NCBI GenBank assembly: GCA_021521415.1
Contig: JAIQDT010000233.1
Location: 1,488,001 to 1,552,000, forward strand
Direction: 5' to 3'
DNA: 64,000 nucleotides
Origin: Bidens hawaiensis
Taxonomy: Eukaryota; Streptophyta; Magnoliopsida; Asterales; Asteraceae
Made by a program: the position numbers and the translations under genes. A model generated the notes under the pieces. The model was given only the letters and a program-made list of their open reading frames with translations. It ran no database searches and was not told where the DNA came from. Position 1 is the stretch's first letter, and each line of letters begins with the position of its first letter. This document shows positions 1 to 12,894 of this stretch, piece by piece.

Positions 1-1366
1 ATTTTGTGTGTTACTTTTATATGTTATAAAAAGCTTATCTTAAAGTTTCCAGAATTTTTCATGATGTTTAGCTATTTTTCACCATTTTTGGCCAAAACCG
101 AGCATTAAATTCACCAAATATTCATCCTTTATCCAAAAATTACCAAAAATTCACAGATCTCATATTTTCATGTGTAGATCATCTCTGTGAAATTTCGTGA
201 CCCAACTCTAGGTCTATCACAATCTGTCTAAAATAACTAAATCACACGAAAACCGAACTATCTTGTGTTTTCTAGCGTTAGATCGCAAAGATCTTGGTTT
301 CTAGCCTTTGCTAGCCACTAGATACAACACTTACAAGCACAACAACACCACACCAAGCAAGTTATACCCACAATCAAGCCATTTCTTTCATGGTTTCGAT
401 TAAAACATCAAAACAAAGATTTTGATCGTAAAAATTCGTTTTTGACTCTTTTAACTACTTTCTTGGACCAAGATCCTTTGTATAACTTGTATACATCACT
501 TGATCCTCCAAGAATCGGTTTCATCTCGGGTTTTCACCCATTTTCATTTGAAACCTCATTTCCTTGTAAATGAATCAAGAAAAGAAGAATAACACGATTA
601 TAACTCGGTCTATACCTCGTTTTCTTGCTTAAAAACTTGGATCTTTGGATGGATGATGAAGAGGTTGAGAGGATTTTGGGAGAAAGATTGTGGAAAAAAG
701 AAAAAATGAAGTGTGTGTGGTGAGGCTATGGACCGATCGGTCCATAGTAAGGTGGGGAGGGGGGCCCACAACTCCAACCATGGCCACACATTCAGATTAC
801 GCAATCTGGATAATGTTGTGGATAATCTGGTTCAGTTCGTTTTTCGGTTAAACGTTTAATTCCGCTCAAAACGAGGCCAAAACGGTCGTTTTTCGGCTTA
901 AAATTAAAATTTATATAAAACTGATTTAAAAACTTTAAAAACTTTAACCATGACGTTTATTGACTTAACACATCGTATTGTCGGTAATTGTGCATCTTTT
1001 TCGGCTTGATCGATCGTCTCTTGCTTGGTTTGATGTTAAAGGTTTCGTTTATCGTACCGACGTACTAATAAATCGAAATCCTTTTTCTGTGCTATAATTC
1101 ACTTATCCCGAAGCTTTATTACTTCGTAAACATCACTAAACATTATATATTTCGTCTATAATGTAATTCCCGATTCGTTCGGGTTTCAATAACCGTTCAT
1201 CGATTAATCGTAATTCCGATACGACTAGTTGTACATTTGAGTATAATTCGTACTGTGAATCTTATATACTCGTATAAACACATTATAATTCATATATTCA
1301 GTATTGAATAACACGTAAATAGTATATTCCGGCTAGGGTATACCTGAATTTGCCGGAATCGTTACA
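1..1366 (-). mobile_element. Partial LTR of an A-type Ty3/gypsy chromovirus (A3), cut by the window edge
   Basis: The stretch matches the inner and right parts of the A1 LTRs (from about 17022 and 26363) and of the A2 LTR. It ends with the same terminus, CGGAATCGTTACA, at 1366, so it reads on the minus strand with U3 at the right. No internal region follows it: position 1367 is already the 747-bp array. It is therefore either the 5' LTR end of an element lying to the left or a solo LTR. The short ORF at 610-804 falls inside the LTR and is not a gene. Confidence 0.85.
14..23 (-). promoter_or_regulatory. Candidate TATA box in the A3 LTR
   Basis: The minus strand reads CATATAAAAG, at the same place in this LTR as in both A1 LTRs. 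Transcription would run leftward out of the window. Consensus match only. Confidence 0.35.
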
Positions 1367-2113
1367 CATGGTATACTGGAATAAACTGGTCACTTTCAAA
1401 AGTTTCATTAGGCTTCTTCTTTTTGTTGTTCTTGATTTTTCTAAATACTTCTTTTCTTGGTGGCCTTACAGCATTGTAAGTAACCTTTATTCTTGTAGAC
1501 CCTTCACATATGTCAAATGACACACGTTGTATTCTCATCTTCTAACTTAGTCTCTTCATTTTTGGTGTTGTAGGAGGCAACAATGGAAGTTGATCAATTG
1601 AGTCAGGCTTCTTTATCTTTCTTTTTCTTTTTGCATCTTGGATTTCTTCATTTGAAACTTGATCACTGGAGTCAATTAAGTCATCCTTGTCCAAATCATC
1701 TTCATTGAAGTCATCTTCAGATTCATGCACACCAAGTGACTTTTCATCTTTCTTATCGTCTTTCAACACAAATTCTCGTTGTTCATCAACATTAAGTTTT
1801 TCATAATGTTCAATGAAATCTTCCTTGTCTTTGAACACATCTCTGAATTAGTTGAGATATGCCTCCCTTTTATCCCTATCAACTTTTAGAGAATAGCTAC
1901 TTTTAAAGGGTGGAGGAACAACTCTGTATTTGTCTTCTTTTTTAATTTTTTCAAAATACCACATATGTGTCCAGTGGAAACTAGATTCTTCATAAACTCA
2001 ACTTCAACTTGCGATGTGGTATTTCTCACCTCTTCTTCAATAACCATCTTCTTTAGTCCTTCAATCTCAGTCGCATACCTCTCCAATGTCAAATAATTCT
2101 TGACTTGAAAAGA

Positions 2114-5100
2114 CATGGTATACTGGAATAAACTGGTCACTTTCAAAAGTTTCATTATGCTTCTTCTTGTTGTTGTTCTTGATTTTTCTAAATACTTCTC
2201 TTCTTGGTGGCCTTACAGCATTGTAAGTAACCTTTATTCTTGTAGACCCTTCACATATGTCAAATGACACACGTTCTCTTCTCATCTTCTAACTTAGTCT
2301 CTTCATTTTTGGTGTAATAGGAGGCAATAATGGAAGTTGATCAATTGAGTCAGGCTTCTTTATCTTTCTATTTCTTTTTGCATCTTGGATTTCTTCATTT
2401 GAAACTTGATCACTGGAGTCAATTAAATCATCCTTGTCCAAATCATCTTCATTGAAGTCATCTTCAGAAACATGCACACCAATTGACTTTTCATCTTTCT
2501 TATCGTCTTTCAACACAAATTCTCGTTGTTCATAAACATTAAGTTTTTCATAATGTTCAATGAAATCTTCCTTGCCTTTGAACACATCTCTGAATTAGTT
2601 GAGATATGCCTCCCTTTTATCCTTATCAACTATTAGAGAATAGCTACTGTTAAAAGGTGGAGGAACAACTATGTATTTGTCTTCTTCTTAATTTTTTTCA
2701 AAATATCACATATGTGTCCAGTGGAAAATAGATTCTTCATAAACTCAACTTCAACTTGCGATGTGGTATTTCTCACCTCTTCTTCAATAACCATCTTCTT
2801 TAGTCCTTCAATCTCAGTCGCATACCTCTCCAATGTCAAATAATTCATGACTTGAGAAGACATGGTATACTGGAATAAACTGGTCACTTTCAAAAGTTTC
2901 ATTAGGCTTCTTCTTGTTGTTGTTTTACATTTTTCTAAATGCTTCTCTTCTTGGTGGCCTTCGAGCATTGTAAGTAACCTTTATTCTTGTAGACCCTTCA
3001 CATATGTCAAATGACACACGTTCTCTTCTCATCTTCTAACTTAGTCTCTTCATTTTTGGTGTAATAGGAGGCAATAATGGAAGTTGATCAATTGAGTCAG
3101 GCTTCTTTATCTTTCTATTTCTTTTTGCATCTTGGATTTCTTCATTTGAAACTTGATCACTGGAGCCAATTAAATCATCCTTGTCCAAATCATCGTCATT
3201 GAAGTCATCTTCAGAAACATGCACACCAATTGACTTTTCTTCTTTCTTATCGTCTTTCAACACAAATTCTCGTTGTTCATCAACATTAACTTTTTCATAA
3301 TGTTCAATGAAATCTTCCTTGTCTTTGAACACATCTCTGAATTAGTTTATATATGCCTCCCTTTTATCCCTATCAACTTTTAGAGAATAGCTACTTTTAA
3401 AGGGTGGAGGAACAACTCTGTATTTGTCTTCTTTTTTAATTTTTTCAAAATACCACATATGTGTCCAGTGGAAACTAGATTCTTCATAAACTCAACTTCA
3501 ACTTGCGATGTGGTATTTCTCACCTCTTCTTCAATAACCATCTTCTTTAGTCCTTCAATCTCAGTCGCATACCTCTCCAATGTCAAATAATTCTTGACTT
3601 GAGAAGACATGGTATACTGGAATAAACTGGTCACTTTCAAAAGTTTCATTATGCTTCTTCTTGTTGTTGTTCTTGATTTTTCTAAATACTTCTCTTCTTG
3701 GTGGCCTTACAGCATTGTAAGTAACCTTTATTCTTGTAGACCCTTCACATATGTCAAATGACACACGTTCTCTTCTCATCTTCTAACTTAGTCTCTTCAT
3801 TTTTGGTGTAATAGGAGGCAATAATGGAAGTTGATCAATTGAGTCAGGCTTCTTTATCTTTCTATTTCTTTTTGCATCTTGGATTTCTTCATTTGAAACT
3901 TGATCACTGGAGTCAATTAAATCATCCTTGTCCAAATCATCTTCATTGAAGTCATCTTCAGAAACATGCACACCAATTGACTTTTCATCTTTCTTATCGT
4001 CTTTCAACACAAATTCTCGTTGTTCATAAACATTAAGTTTTTCATAATGTTCAATGAAATCTTCCTTGCCTTTGAACACATCTCTGAATTAGTTGAGATA
4101 TGCCTCCCTTTTATCCTTATCAACTTTTAGAGAATAGCTACTGTTAAAAGGTGGAGGAACAACTATGTATTTGTCTTCTTCTTAATTTTTTTCAAAATAT
4201 CACATATGTGTCCAGTGGAAAATAGATTCTTCATAAACTCAACTTCAACTTGCGATGTGGTATTTCTCACCTCTTCTTCAATAACCATCTTCTTTAGTCC
4301 TTCAATCTCAGTCGCATACCTCTCCAATGTCAAATAATTCATGACTTGAGAAGACATGGTATACTGGAATAAACTGGTCACTTTCAAAAGTTTCATTAGG
4401 CTTCTTCTTGTTGTTGTTTTACATTTTTATAAATGCTTCTCTTCTTGGTGGCCTTCGAGCATTGTAAGTAACCTTTATTCTTGTAGACCCTTCACATATG
4501 TCAAATGACACACGTTCTCTTCTCATCTTCTAACTTAGTCTCTTCATTTTTGGTGTAATAGGAGGCAATAATGGAAGTTGATCAATTGAGTCAGGCTTCT
4601 TTATCTTTCTATTTCTTTTTGCATCTTGGATTTCTTCATTTGAAACTTGATCACTGGAGCCAATTAAATCATCCTTGTCCAAATCATCGTCATTGAAGTC
4701 ATCTTCAGAAACATGCACACCAATTGACTTTTCTTCTTTCTTATCGTCTTTCAACACAAATTCTCGTTGTTCATCAACATTAAGTTTTTCATAATGTTCA
4801 ATGAAATCTTCCTTGTCTTTGAACACATCTCTGAATTAGTTTATATATGCCTCCCTTTTATCCCTATCAACTTTTAGAGAATAGCTACTTTTAAAGGGTG
4901 GAGGAACAACTCTGTATTTGTCTTCTTTTTTAATTTTTTCAAAATACCACATATGTGTCCAGTGGAAACTAGATTCTTCATAAACTCAACTTCAACTTGC
5001 GATGTGGTATTTCTCACCTCTTCTTCAATAACCATCTTCTTTAGTCCTTCAATCTCAGTCGCATACCTCTCCAATGTCAAATAATTCTTGACTTGAGAAG

Positions 5101-6595
5101 ACATGGTATACTGGAATAAACTGGTCACTTTCAAAAGTTTCATTATGCTTCTTCTTGTTGTTGTTCTTGATTTTTCTAAATACTTCTCTTCTTGGTGGCC
5201 TTACAGCATTGTAAGTAACCTTTATTCTTGTAGACCCTTCACATATGTCAAATGACACACGTTCTCTTCTCATCTTCTAACTTAGTCTCTTCATTTTTGG
5301 TGTAATAGGAGGCAATAATGGAAGTTGATCAATTGAGTCAGGCTTCTTTATCTTTCTATTTCTTTTTGCATCTTGGATTTCTTCATTTGAAACTTGATCA
5401 CTGGAGTCAATTAAATCATCCTTGTCCAAATCATCTTCATTGAAGTCATCTTCAGAAACATGCACACCAATTGACTTTTCATCTTTCTTATCGTCTTTCA
5501 ACACAAATTCTCGTTGTTCATAAACATTAAGTTTTTCATAATGTTCAATGAAATCTTCCTTGCCTTTGAACACATCTCTGAATTAGTTGAGATATGCCTC
5601 CCTTTTATCCTTATCAACTTTTAGAGAATAGCTACTGTTAAAAGGTGGAGGAACAACTATGTATTTGTCTTCTTCTTAATTTTTTTCAAAATATCACATA
5701 TGTGTCCAGTGGAAAATAGATTCTTCATAAACTCAACTTCAACTTGCGATGTGGTATTTCTCACCTCTTCTTCAATAACCATCTTCTTTAGTCCTTCAAT
5801 CTCAGTCGCATACCTCTCCAATGTCAAATAATTCATGACTTGAGAAGACATGGTATACTGGAATAAACTGGTCACTTTCAAAAGTTTCATTAGGCTTCTT
5901 CTTGTTGTTGTTTTACATTTTTCTAAATGCTTCTCTTCTTGGTGGCCTTCGAGCATTGTAAGTAACCTTTATTCTTGTAGACCCTTCACATATGTCAAAT
6001 GACACACGTTCTCTTCTCATCTTCTAACTTAGTCTCTTCATTTTTGGTGTAATAGGAGGCAATAATGGAAGTTGATCAATTGAGTCAGGCTTCTTTATCT
6101 TTCTATTTCTTTTTGCATCTTGGATTTCTTCATTTGAAACTTGATCACTGGAGCCAATTAAATCATCCTTGTCCAAATCATCGTCATTGAAGTCATCTTC
6201 AGAAACATGCACACCAATTGACTTTTCTTCTTTCTTATCGTCTTTCAACACAAATTCTCGTTGTTCATCAACATTAAGTTTTTCATAATGTTCAATGAAA
6301 TCTTCCTTGTCTTTGAACACATCTCTGAATTAGTTTATATATGCCTCCCTTTTATCCTTATCAACTTTTAGAGAATAGCTACTGTTAAAAGGTGGAGGAA
6401 CAACTATGTATTTGTCTTCTTCTTTAATTTTTTCAAAATACCACATATGTGTCCAGTGGATACTAGATTCTTCATAAACTCAACTTCAACTTGCGATGTG
6501 GTATTTCTCACCTCTTCTTCAATAACCATCTTCTTTAGTCCTTCAATCTCAGTCGCATACCTCTCCAATGTAAAATAATTCTTGACTTGAGAAGA
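2114..6595 (-). repeat. Left sub-block of the array: alternating dimers
   Basis: Six units alternate between two types, giving a 1494-bp repeat. Type 1 (98-residue pieces at 2289, 3783 and 5277) reads MFKGKEDF, NVYEQ and IDSSDQ; the three predicted peptides are identical. Type 2 (3036, 4530 and 6024) reads MFKDKEDF, NVDEQ and IGSSDQ with FNDDDL. The alternation shows that the unit of recent amplification was a dimer. Confidence 0.85.
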
Positions 6596-9500
6596 CATGG
6601 TATACTGGAATAAACTTGTCACGTTCAAAAGTTTTATTAGGCTTCTTCTTGTTGTTGTTCTTGATTTTTCTAAATACCTCTCTTCTTAGTAGCGTTACAG
6701 CATTGTAAGTAACCTTTATTCTTGTAGACCCTTCACATATGTCAAATGACACACGTTCTCTTCTCATCTTCTAACTTAGTCTCTTCATTTTTGGTGTAGT
6801 AGGAGGCAATAATGGAAGTTGACCAATTGAGTCAGGCTTCTTTATCTTTCTATATCTTTTTGCATCTTGGATTTCTTCATTTGAAACTTGATCACTGGAG
6901 TCAATTAAATCATCCTTGTCCAAATCATCTTCATTGAAGTCATCTTCAGAAACATGCACACCAATTGACTTTTCATCTTTCTTATCGTCTTTCAACACAA
7001 ATTCTCGTTGTTCATAAACATTAAGTTTTTCATAATGTTCAATGAAATCTTCCTTGCCTTTGAACACATCTCTGAATTAGTTGAGATATGCCTCCCTTTT
7101 ATCCTTATCAACTTTTAGAGAATAGCTACTGTTAAAAGGTGGAGGAACAACTATGTATTTGTCTTCTTCTTAATTTTTTTCAAAATATCACATATGTGTC
7201 CAGTGGAAACTAGATTCTTCATAAACTCAACTTCAACTTGCGATGTGGTATTTCTCACCTCTTCTTCAATAACAATCTTCTTTAGTCCTTCAATCTCAGT
7301 CGCATACCTCTCCAATGTCAAATAATTCATGACTTGAGAAGACATGGTATACTGGAATAAACTGGTCACTTTCAAAAGTTTCATTAGGCTTCTTCTTGTT
7401 GTTGTTTTTGATTTTTCTAAATGCTTCTCTTCTTGGTGGCCTTAGAGCATTGTACGTAACCTTTATTCTTGTAGACCCTTCACATATGTCAAATGACACA
7501 CGTTCTCTTCTCATCTTTTAACTTAGTCTCTTCTTTTTTGGTGTAGTAGGAGGCAATAATGGAAGTTGATCAATTGAGTCAGGCTTCTTTATCTTTCTAT
7601 TTCTTTTTGCATCTTGGATTTCTTCATTTGAAACTTGATCACTGGAGCCAATTAAATCATCCTTGTCCAAATCATCGTCATTGAAGTCATCTTCAGAAAC
7701 ATGCACACCAATTGACTTTTCATCTTTCTTATTGTCTTTCAACACATATTCTCGTTGTTCATCAACATTAAGTTTTTCATAATGTTCAATGAAATCTTCC
7801 TTGTCTTTGAACACATCTCTGAATTAGTTTATATATGCCTCCCTTTTATCCTTATCAACTTTTAGAGAATAGCTACTGTTAAAAGGTGGAGGAACAACTA
7901 TGTATTTGTCTTCTTCTTTAATTTTTTCAAAATACCACATATGTGTCCAGTGGATACTAGATTCTTCATAAACTCAACTTCAACTTGCGATGTGGTATTT
8001 CTCACCTCTTCTTCAATAACCATCTTCTTTAGTCCTTCAATCTCAGTCGCATACCTCTCCAATGTAAAATAATTCTTGACTTGAGAAGACATGGTATACT
8101 GGAATAAACTTGTCACGTTCAAAAGTTTTATTAGGCTTCTTCTTGTTGTTGTTCTTGATTTTTCTAAATACCTCTCTTCTTAGTAGCGTTACAGCATTGT
8201 AAGTAACCTTTATTCTTGTAGACCCTTCACATATGTCAAATGACACACGTTCTCTTCTCATCTTCTAACTTAGTCTCTTCATTTTTGGTGTAGTAGGAGG
8301 CAATAATGGAAGTTGACCAATTGAGTCAGGCTTCTTTATCTTTCTATATCTTTTTGCATCTTGGATTTCTTCATTTGAAACTTGATCACTGGAGTCAATT
8401 AAATCATCCTTGTCCAAATCATCTTCATTGAAGTCATCTTCAGAAACATGCACACCAATTGACTTTTCATCTTTCTTATCGTCTTTCAACACAAATTCTC
8501 GTTGTTCATAAACATTAAGTTTTTCATAATGTTCAATGAAATCTTCCTTGCCTTTGAACACATCTCTGAATTAGTTGAGATATGCCTCCCTTTTATCCTT
8601 ATCAACTTTTAGAGAATAGCTACTGTTAAAAGGTGGAGGAACAACTATGTATTTGTCTTCTTCTTAATTTTTTTCAAAATATCACATATGTGTCCAGTGG
8701 AAACTAGATTCTTCATAAACTCAACTTCAACTTGCGATGTGGTATTTCTCACCTCTTCTTCAATAACAATCTTCTTTAGTCCTTCAATCTCAGTCGCATA
8801 CCTCTCCAATGTCAAATAATTCATGACTTGAGAAGACATGGTATACTGGAATAAACTGGTCACTTTCAAAAGTTTCATTAGGCTTCTTCTTGTTGTTGTT
8901 TTACATTTTTCTAAATGCTTCTCTTCTTGGTGGCCTTCGAGCATTGTAAGTAACCTTTATTCTTGTAGACCCTTCACATATGTCAAATGACACACGTTCT
9001 CTTCTCATCTTCTAACTTAGTCTCTTCATTTTTGGTGTAATAGGAGGCAATAATGGAAGTTGATCAATTGAGTCAGGCTTCTTTATCTTTCTATTTCTTT
9101 TTGCATCTTGGATTTCTTCATTTGAAACTTGATCACTGGAGCCAATTAAATCATCCTTGTCCAAATCATCGTCATTGAAGTCATCTTCAGAAACATGCAC
9201 ACCAATTGACTTTTCTTCTTTCTTATCGTCTTTCAACACAAGTTCTCGTTGTTCATCAACATTAAGTTTTTCATAATGTTCAATGAAATCTTCCTTGTCT
9301 TTGAACACATCTCTGAATTAGTTTATATATGCCTCCCTTTTATCCTTATCAACTTTTAGAGAATAGCTACTGTTAAAAGGTGGAGGAACAACTATGTATT
9401 TGTCTTCTTCTTTAATTTTTTCAAAATACCACATATGTGTCCAGTGGATACTAGATTCTTCATAAACTCAACTTCAACTTGCGATGTGGTATTTCTCACC

Positions 9501-11077
9501 TCTTCTTCAATAACCATCTTCTTTAGTCCTTCAATCTCAGTCGCATACCTCTCCAATGTAAAATAATTCTTGACTTGAGAAGACATGGTATACTGGAATA
9601 AACTTGTCACGTTCAAAAGTTTTATTAGGCTTCTTCTTGTTGTTGTTCTTGATTTTTCTAAATACCTCTCTTCTTAGTAGCGTTACAGCATTGTAAGTAA
9701 CCTTTATTCTTGTAGACCCTTCACATATGTCAAATGACACACGTTCTCTTCTCATCTTCTAACTTAGTCTCTTCATTTTTGGTGTAGTAGGAGGCAATAA
9801 TGGAAGTTGACCAATTGAGTCAGGCTTCTTTATCTTTCTATATCTTTTTGCATCTTGGATTTCTTCATTTGAAACTTGATCACTGGAGTCAATTAAATCA
9901 TCCTTGTCCAAATCATCTTCATTGAAGTCATCTTCAGAAACATGCACACCAATTGACTTTTCATCTTTCTTATCGTCTTTCAACACAAATTCTCGTTGTT
10001 CATAAACATTAAGTTTTTCATAATGTTCAATGAAATCTTCCTTGCCTTTGAACACATCTCTGAATTAGTTGAGATATGCCTCCCTTTTATCCTTATCAAC
10101 TTTTAGAGAATAGCTACTGTTAAAAGGTGGAGGAACAACTATGTATTTGTCTTCTTCTTAATTTTTTTCAAAATATCACATATGTGTCCAGTGGAAACTA
10201 GATTCTTCATAAACTCAACTTCAACTTGCGATGTGGTATTTCTCACCTCTTCTTCAATAACAATCTTCTTTAGTCCTTCAATCTCAGTCGCATACCTCTC
10301 CAATGTCAAATAATTCATGACTTGAGAAGACATGGTATACTGGAATAAACTGGTCACTTTCAAAAGTTTCATTAGGCTTCTTCTTGTTGTTGTTTTTGAT
10401 TTTTCTAAATGCTTCTCTTCTTGGTGGCCTTAGAGCATTGTACGTAACCTTTATTCTTGTAGACCCTTCACATATGTCAAATGACACACGTTCTCTTCTC
10501 ATCTTTTAACTTAGTCTCTTCTTTTTTGGTGTAGTAGGAGGCAATAATGGAAGTTGATCAATTGAGTCAGGCTTCTTTATCTTTCTATTTCTTTTTGCAT
10601 CTTGGATTTCTTCATTTGAAACTTGATCACTGGAGCCAATTAAATCATCCTTGTCCAAATCATCGTCATTGAAGTCATCTTCAGAAACATGCACACCAAT
10701 TGACTTTTCATCTTTCTTATTGTCTTTCAACACATATTCTCGTTGTTCATCAACATTAAGTTTTTCATAATGTTCAATGAAATCTTCCTTGTCTTTGAAC
10801 ACATCTCTGAATTAGTTTATATATGCCTCCCTTTTATCCTTATCAACTTTTAGAGAATAGCTACTGTTGAAAGGTGGAGGAACAACTATGTATTTGTCTT
10901 CTTATTTAATTTTTTCAAAATACCACATATGTGTCCAGTGGAAACTAGATTCTTCATAAACTCAACTTCAAATTGCGATGTGGTATTTCTCACCTCTTCT
11001 TCAATAACCATCTTCTTTAGTCCTTCAATCTCAGTCGCATACCTCTCCAATGTAAAATAATTCTTGACTTGAGAAGA
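6596..11077 (-). repeat. Right sub-block of the array: dimers and 2988-bp tetramers
   Basis: Units at 6771, 8265 and 9759 share KRYRKIKK and DSIGQLPLL, absent from the left block. Units at 7518 and 10506 share REYVLKDNKK and TPKKKRLS and lie exactly 2988 bp (four units) apart. A longer open frame (starting MLEGHQEEKH) recurs at 2669, 5657 and 8645, again 2988 bp apart and spanning both blocks. The array therefore has at least three nested periods: 747, 1494 and 2988 bp. Confidence 0.8.
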
Positions 11078-11824
11078 CATGGTATACTGGAATAAACTTG
11101 TCACGTTCAAAATTTTTATTAGGCTTCTTCTTGTTGTTGTTCTTGATTTTTCTAAATACTTCTCTTCTTAGTGGCCTTACAGCATTGTAAGTAACCTTTA
11201 TTCTTGTAGACCCTTCACATATGTCAAATGACACACGTTCTCTTCTCATCTTCTAACTTAGTCTCTTCATTTTTGGTGTAGTAGGAGGCAATAATGGAAG
11301 TTGACCAATTGAGTCAGGCTTCTTTATCTTTCTATATCTTTTTGTATCTTGGATTTCTTCATTTGAAACATGATCACTGGAGCCAATTAAATCAACCTTG
11401 TCCAAATCATCGTCATTGAAGTCATCTTCAGAAACATGCACACCAATTGACTTTTCATCTTTCTTATCGTCTTTCAACACAAATTCTCGTTGTTCATCAA
11501 CATTAAGTTTTTCATAATGTTCAATGAAATCTTCCTTGTCTTTGAATACATCTCTGAATTAGTTTATATATGCCTCCCTTTTATCCTTATCAACTTTTAG
11601 AGAATAGCTACTGTTAAAAGGTGGAGGAACAACTATGTATTTGTCTTCTTCTTTAATTTTTTCAAAATACCACATATGTGTCTAGTGGAAACTAGATTCT
11701 TCATAAACTCAACTTCATCTTGCGATGTGGTATTTCTCACCTCTTCTTCAATAACCATCTTCTTTAGTCCTTCAATCTCAGTCGCATACCTCTCCAATGT
11801 CAAATAATTCTTGATGTGAGAAGA

Positions 11825-12139
11825 CTTGGTATACTGGAATAAACTGGTCACGTTCAAAAGTTTCATTAGGCTTCTTCTTGTTGTTGTTCTTGATTTTTCT
11901 CAATACTTCACTTCTTGGTGGCCTTACTGCATTGTAAGTAACCTTTATTCTTATAGACCCTTCACATATGTCAAATGACACACGTTCTCTTCTCAACTTA
12001 GTCTCTTCATTTTTGGTGTAGTAGGAGGCAATAATGGAAGTTGATCATTTGAGTCAGGCTTTTTATCTTTCTATTTCTTTTTGCATCTTGGATTTCTTCA
12101 TTTGAAACTTGATCACTGGACTCAGTTAAATCATCCTTG
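11825..12139 (-). repeat. Partial, diverged terminal unit of the 747-bp array
   Basis: The last copy carries a small deletion next to the CTTAGTCTCTTC motif (about 11994) and many substitutions. It stops mid-unit after CATCCTTG at 12139, where sequence unrelated to the unit begins. It marks the right border of the array. Confidence 0.8.
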
Positions 12140-12880
12140 AGTGTTTGCTTAGCGAATCAGCTACAGTTGATAATGAATCAACTTGTAGCGAATTAGGTAG
12201 TTACAACGGTTGTAACAAACTTCTAACAACACATGACATGTGGCAAAATTTGTTATAAAACAATTACCGAGGTAAGACACGTGTCACACAAACTGTTGAC
12301 ACAAATTAGAATAGTTAGAGAATTAGTTCATGAATTAGATGATAATCTTAACGAATTAGCTAATGTTATTAGCGAATTTGCCAAAATGTTAACGAATTAC
12401 ACTGAAAGATTAACGAATTAGTATGAATCTTCAAATCTTCAAACCTTCAACCTCATAATTTCCAGATTTCTGGAAATCATATAAACACAAACCCAGAAAC
12501 CAAATCTGTAATACTTAACCAATTCTTAACCAAATTACTCAATCAAACTACCAAAACACTCGTAACCACAACGCGAATCCAATACAACTCGTTCCGTAAC
12601 CAATAACCAATTAACTCGTATCCGATCTAACCAAAGACATTCCCCTGTTCTCGGCTTAAACCAGATCCAATCCAATAACCACAACAATCCACACCAAATC
12701 ACAATTCCAGTTCAGTACAATATCCCAATACCTTAACACACTTAAATCCAATCCAAACAATCCAATTAACAATCAATTCGATCCAAAATCAAACTGAACA
12801 GAGACTTAACACAAACATTATCAATTATCAATCTAATAACATCAATTAACATCCAAATCAAGCGTAAACGAGCACCGAAA
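12140..12880 (-). other. Non-coding, leader-like DNA between PBS and array
   Basis: No convincing gene. Read on the minus strand it follows a PBS and LTR (12881-13405) and precedes the gag-derived array, so it sits where the 5' leader of a copia element would be. The left 290 bp hold repeated TAACGAATT or TAGCGAATT words, and the rest is A- and C-rich. The plus-strand 62-residue ORF at 12233-12421 is built largely from those words and is not taken as a gene. Confidence 0.45.
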
Positions 12881-12892
12881 GCTCTGATGCCA
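12881..12892 (-). other. Primer binding site next to the 511-bp copia LTR
   Basis: The minus strand reads TGGCATCAGAGC, one base from the usual TGGTATCAGAGC complementary to initiator tRNA-Met. It is separated from the LTR by 2 bases. Its side shows that the internal region it primed lies to the left, towards the array. Confidence 0.6.
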
Positions 12893-12894
12893 CT

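Larger units (their letters stand above)
1367..12139 (-). repeat. 747-bp tandem array derived from copia gag (14.4 units)
   Basis: Units start at 1367, 2114, 2861, 3608, 4355, 5102, 5849, 6596, 7343, 8090, 8837, 9584, 10331 and 11078, each exactly 747 bp after the last, plus a partial unit from 11825. Each unit encodes on the minus strand a 98-residue piece (MFKDKEDFIEHYEKLN...), a 72-residue piece (MRRERVSFDICEG...) and a piece with VIEEEVRNTTSQ and FMKNLVSTGHICGIL. In order and wording these match the gag of C1 at about 35967-36710 (FQDKEEFVDLYKN, KREHVSFNICE, FLKNLVSTGKICGIL), a segment of nearly the same length. A unit is thus one contiguous gag segment joined tail to head. Two in-frame stops per unit (N*F and LS*KM) and a frame change at the unit junction mean it is not translated as one protein. 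Neighbouring copies look almost identical, whereas the outermost ones are more diverged, as in a homogenised satellite. Confidence 0.95.

Noticed and set aside
12233..12421. Plus-strand 62-residue ORF with a helical end
   Set aside because: Built from repeated AACGAATTAG words in a leader-like region; no homology recognised and it runs opposite to the surrounding element.
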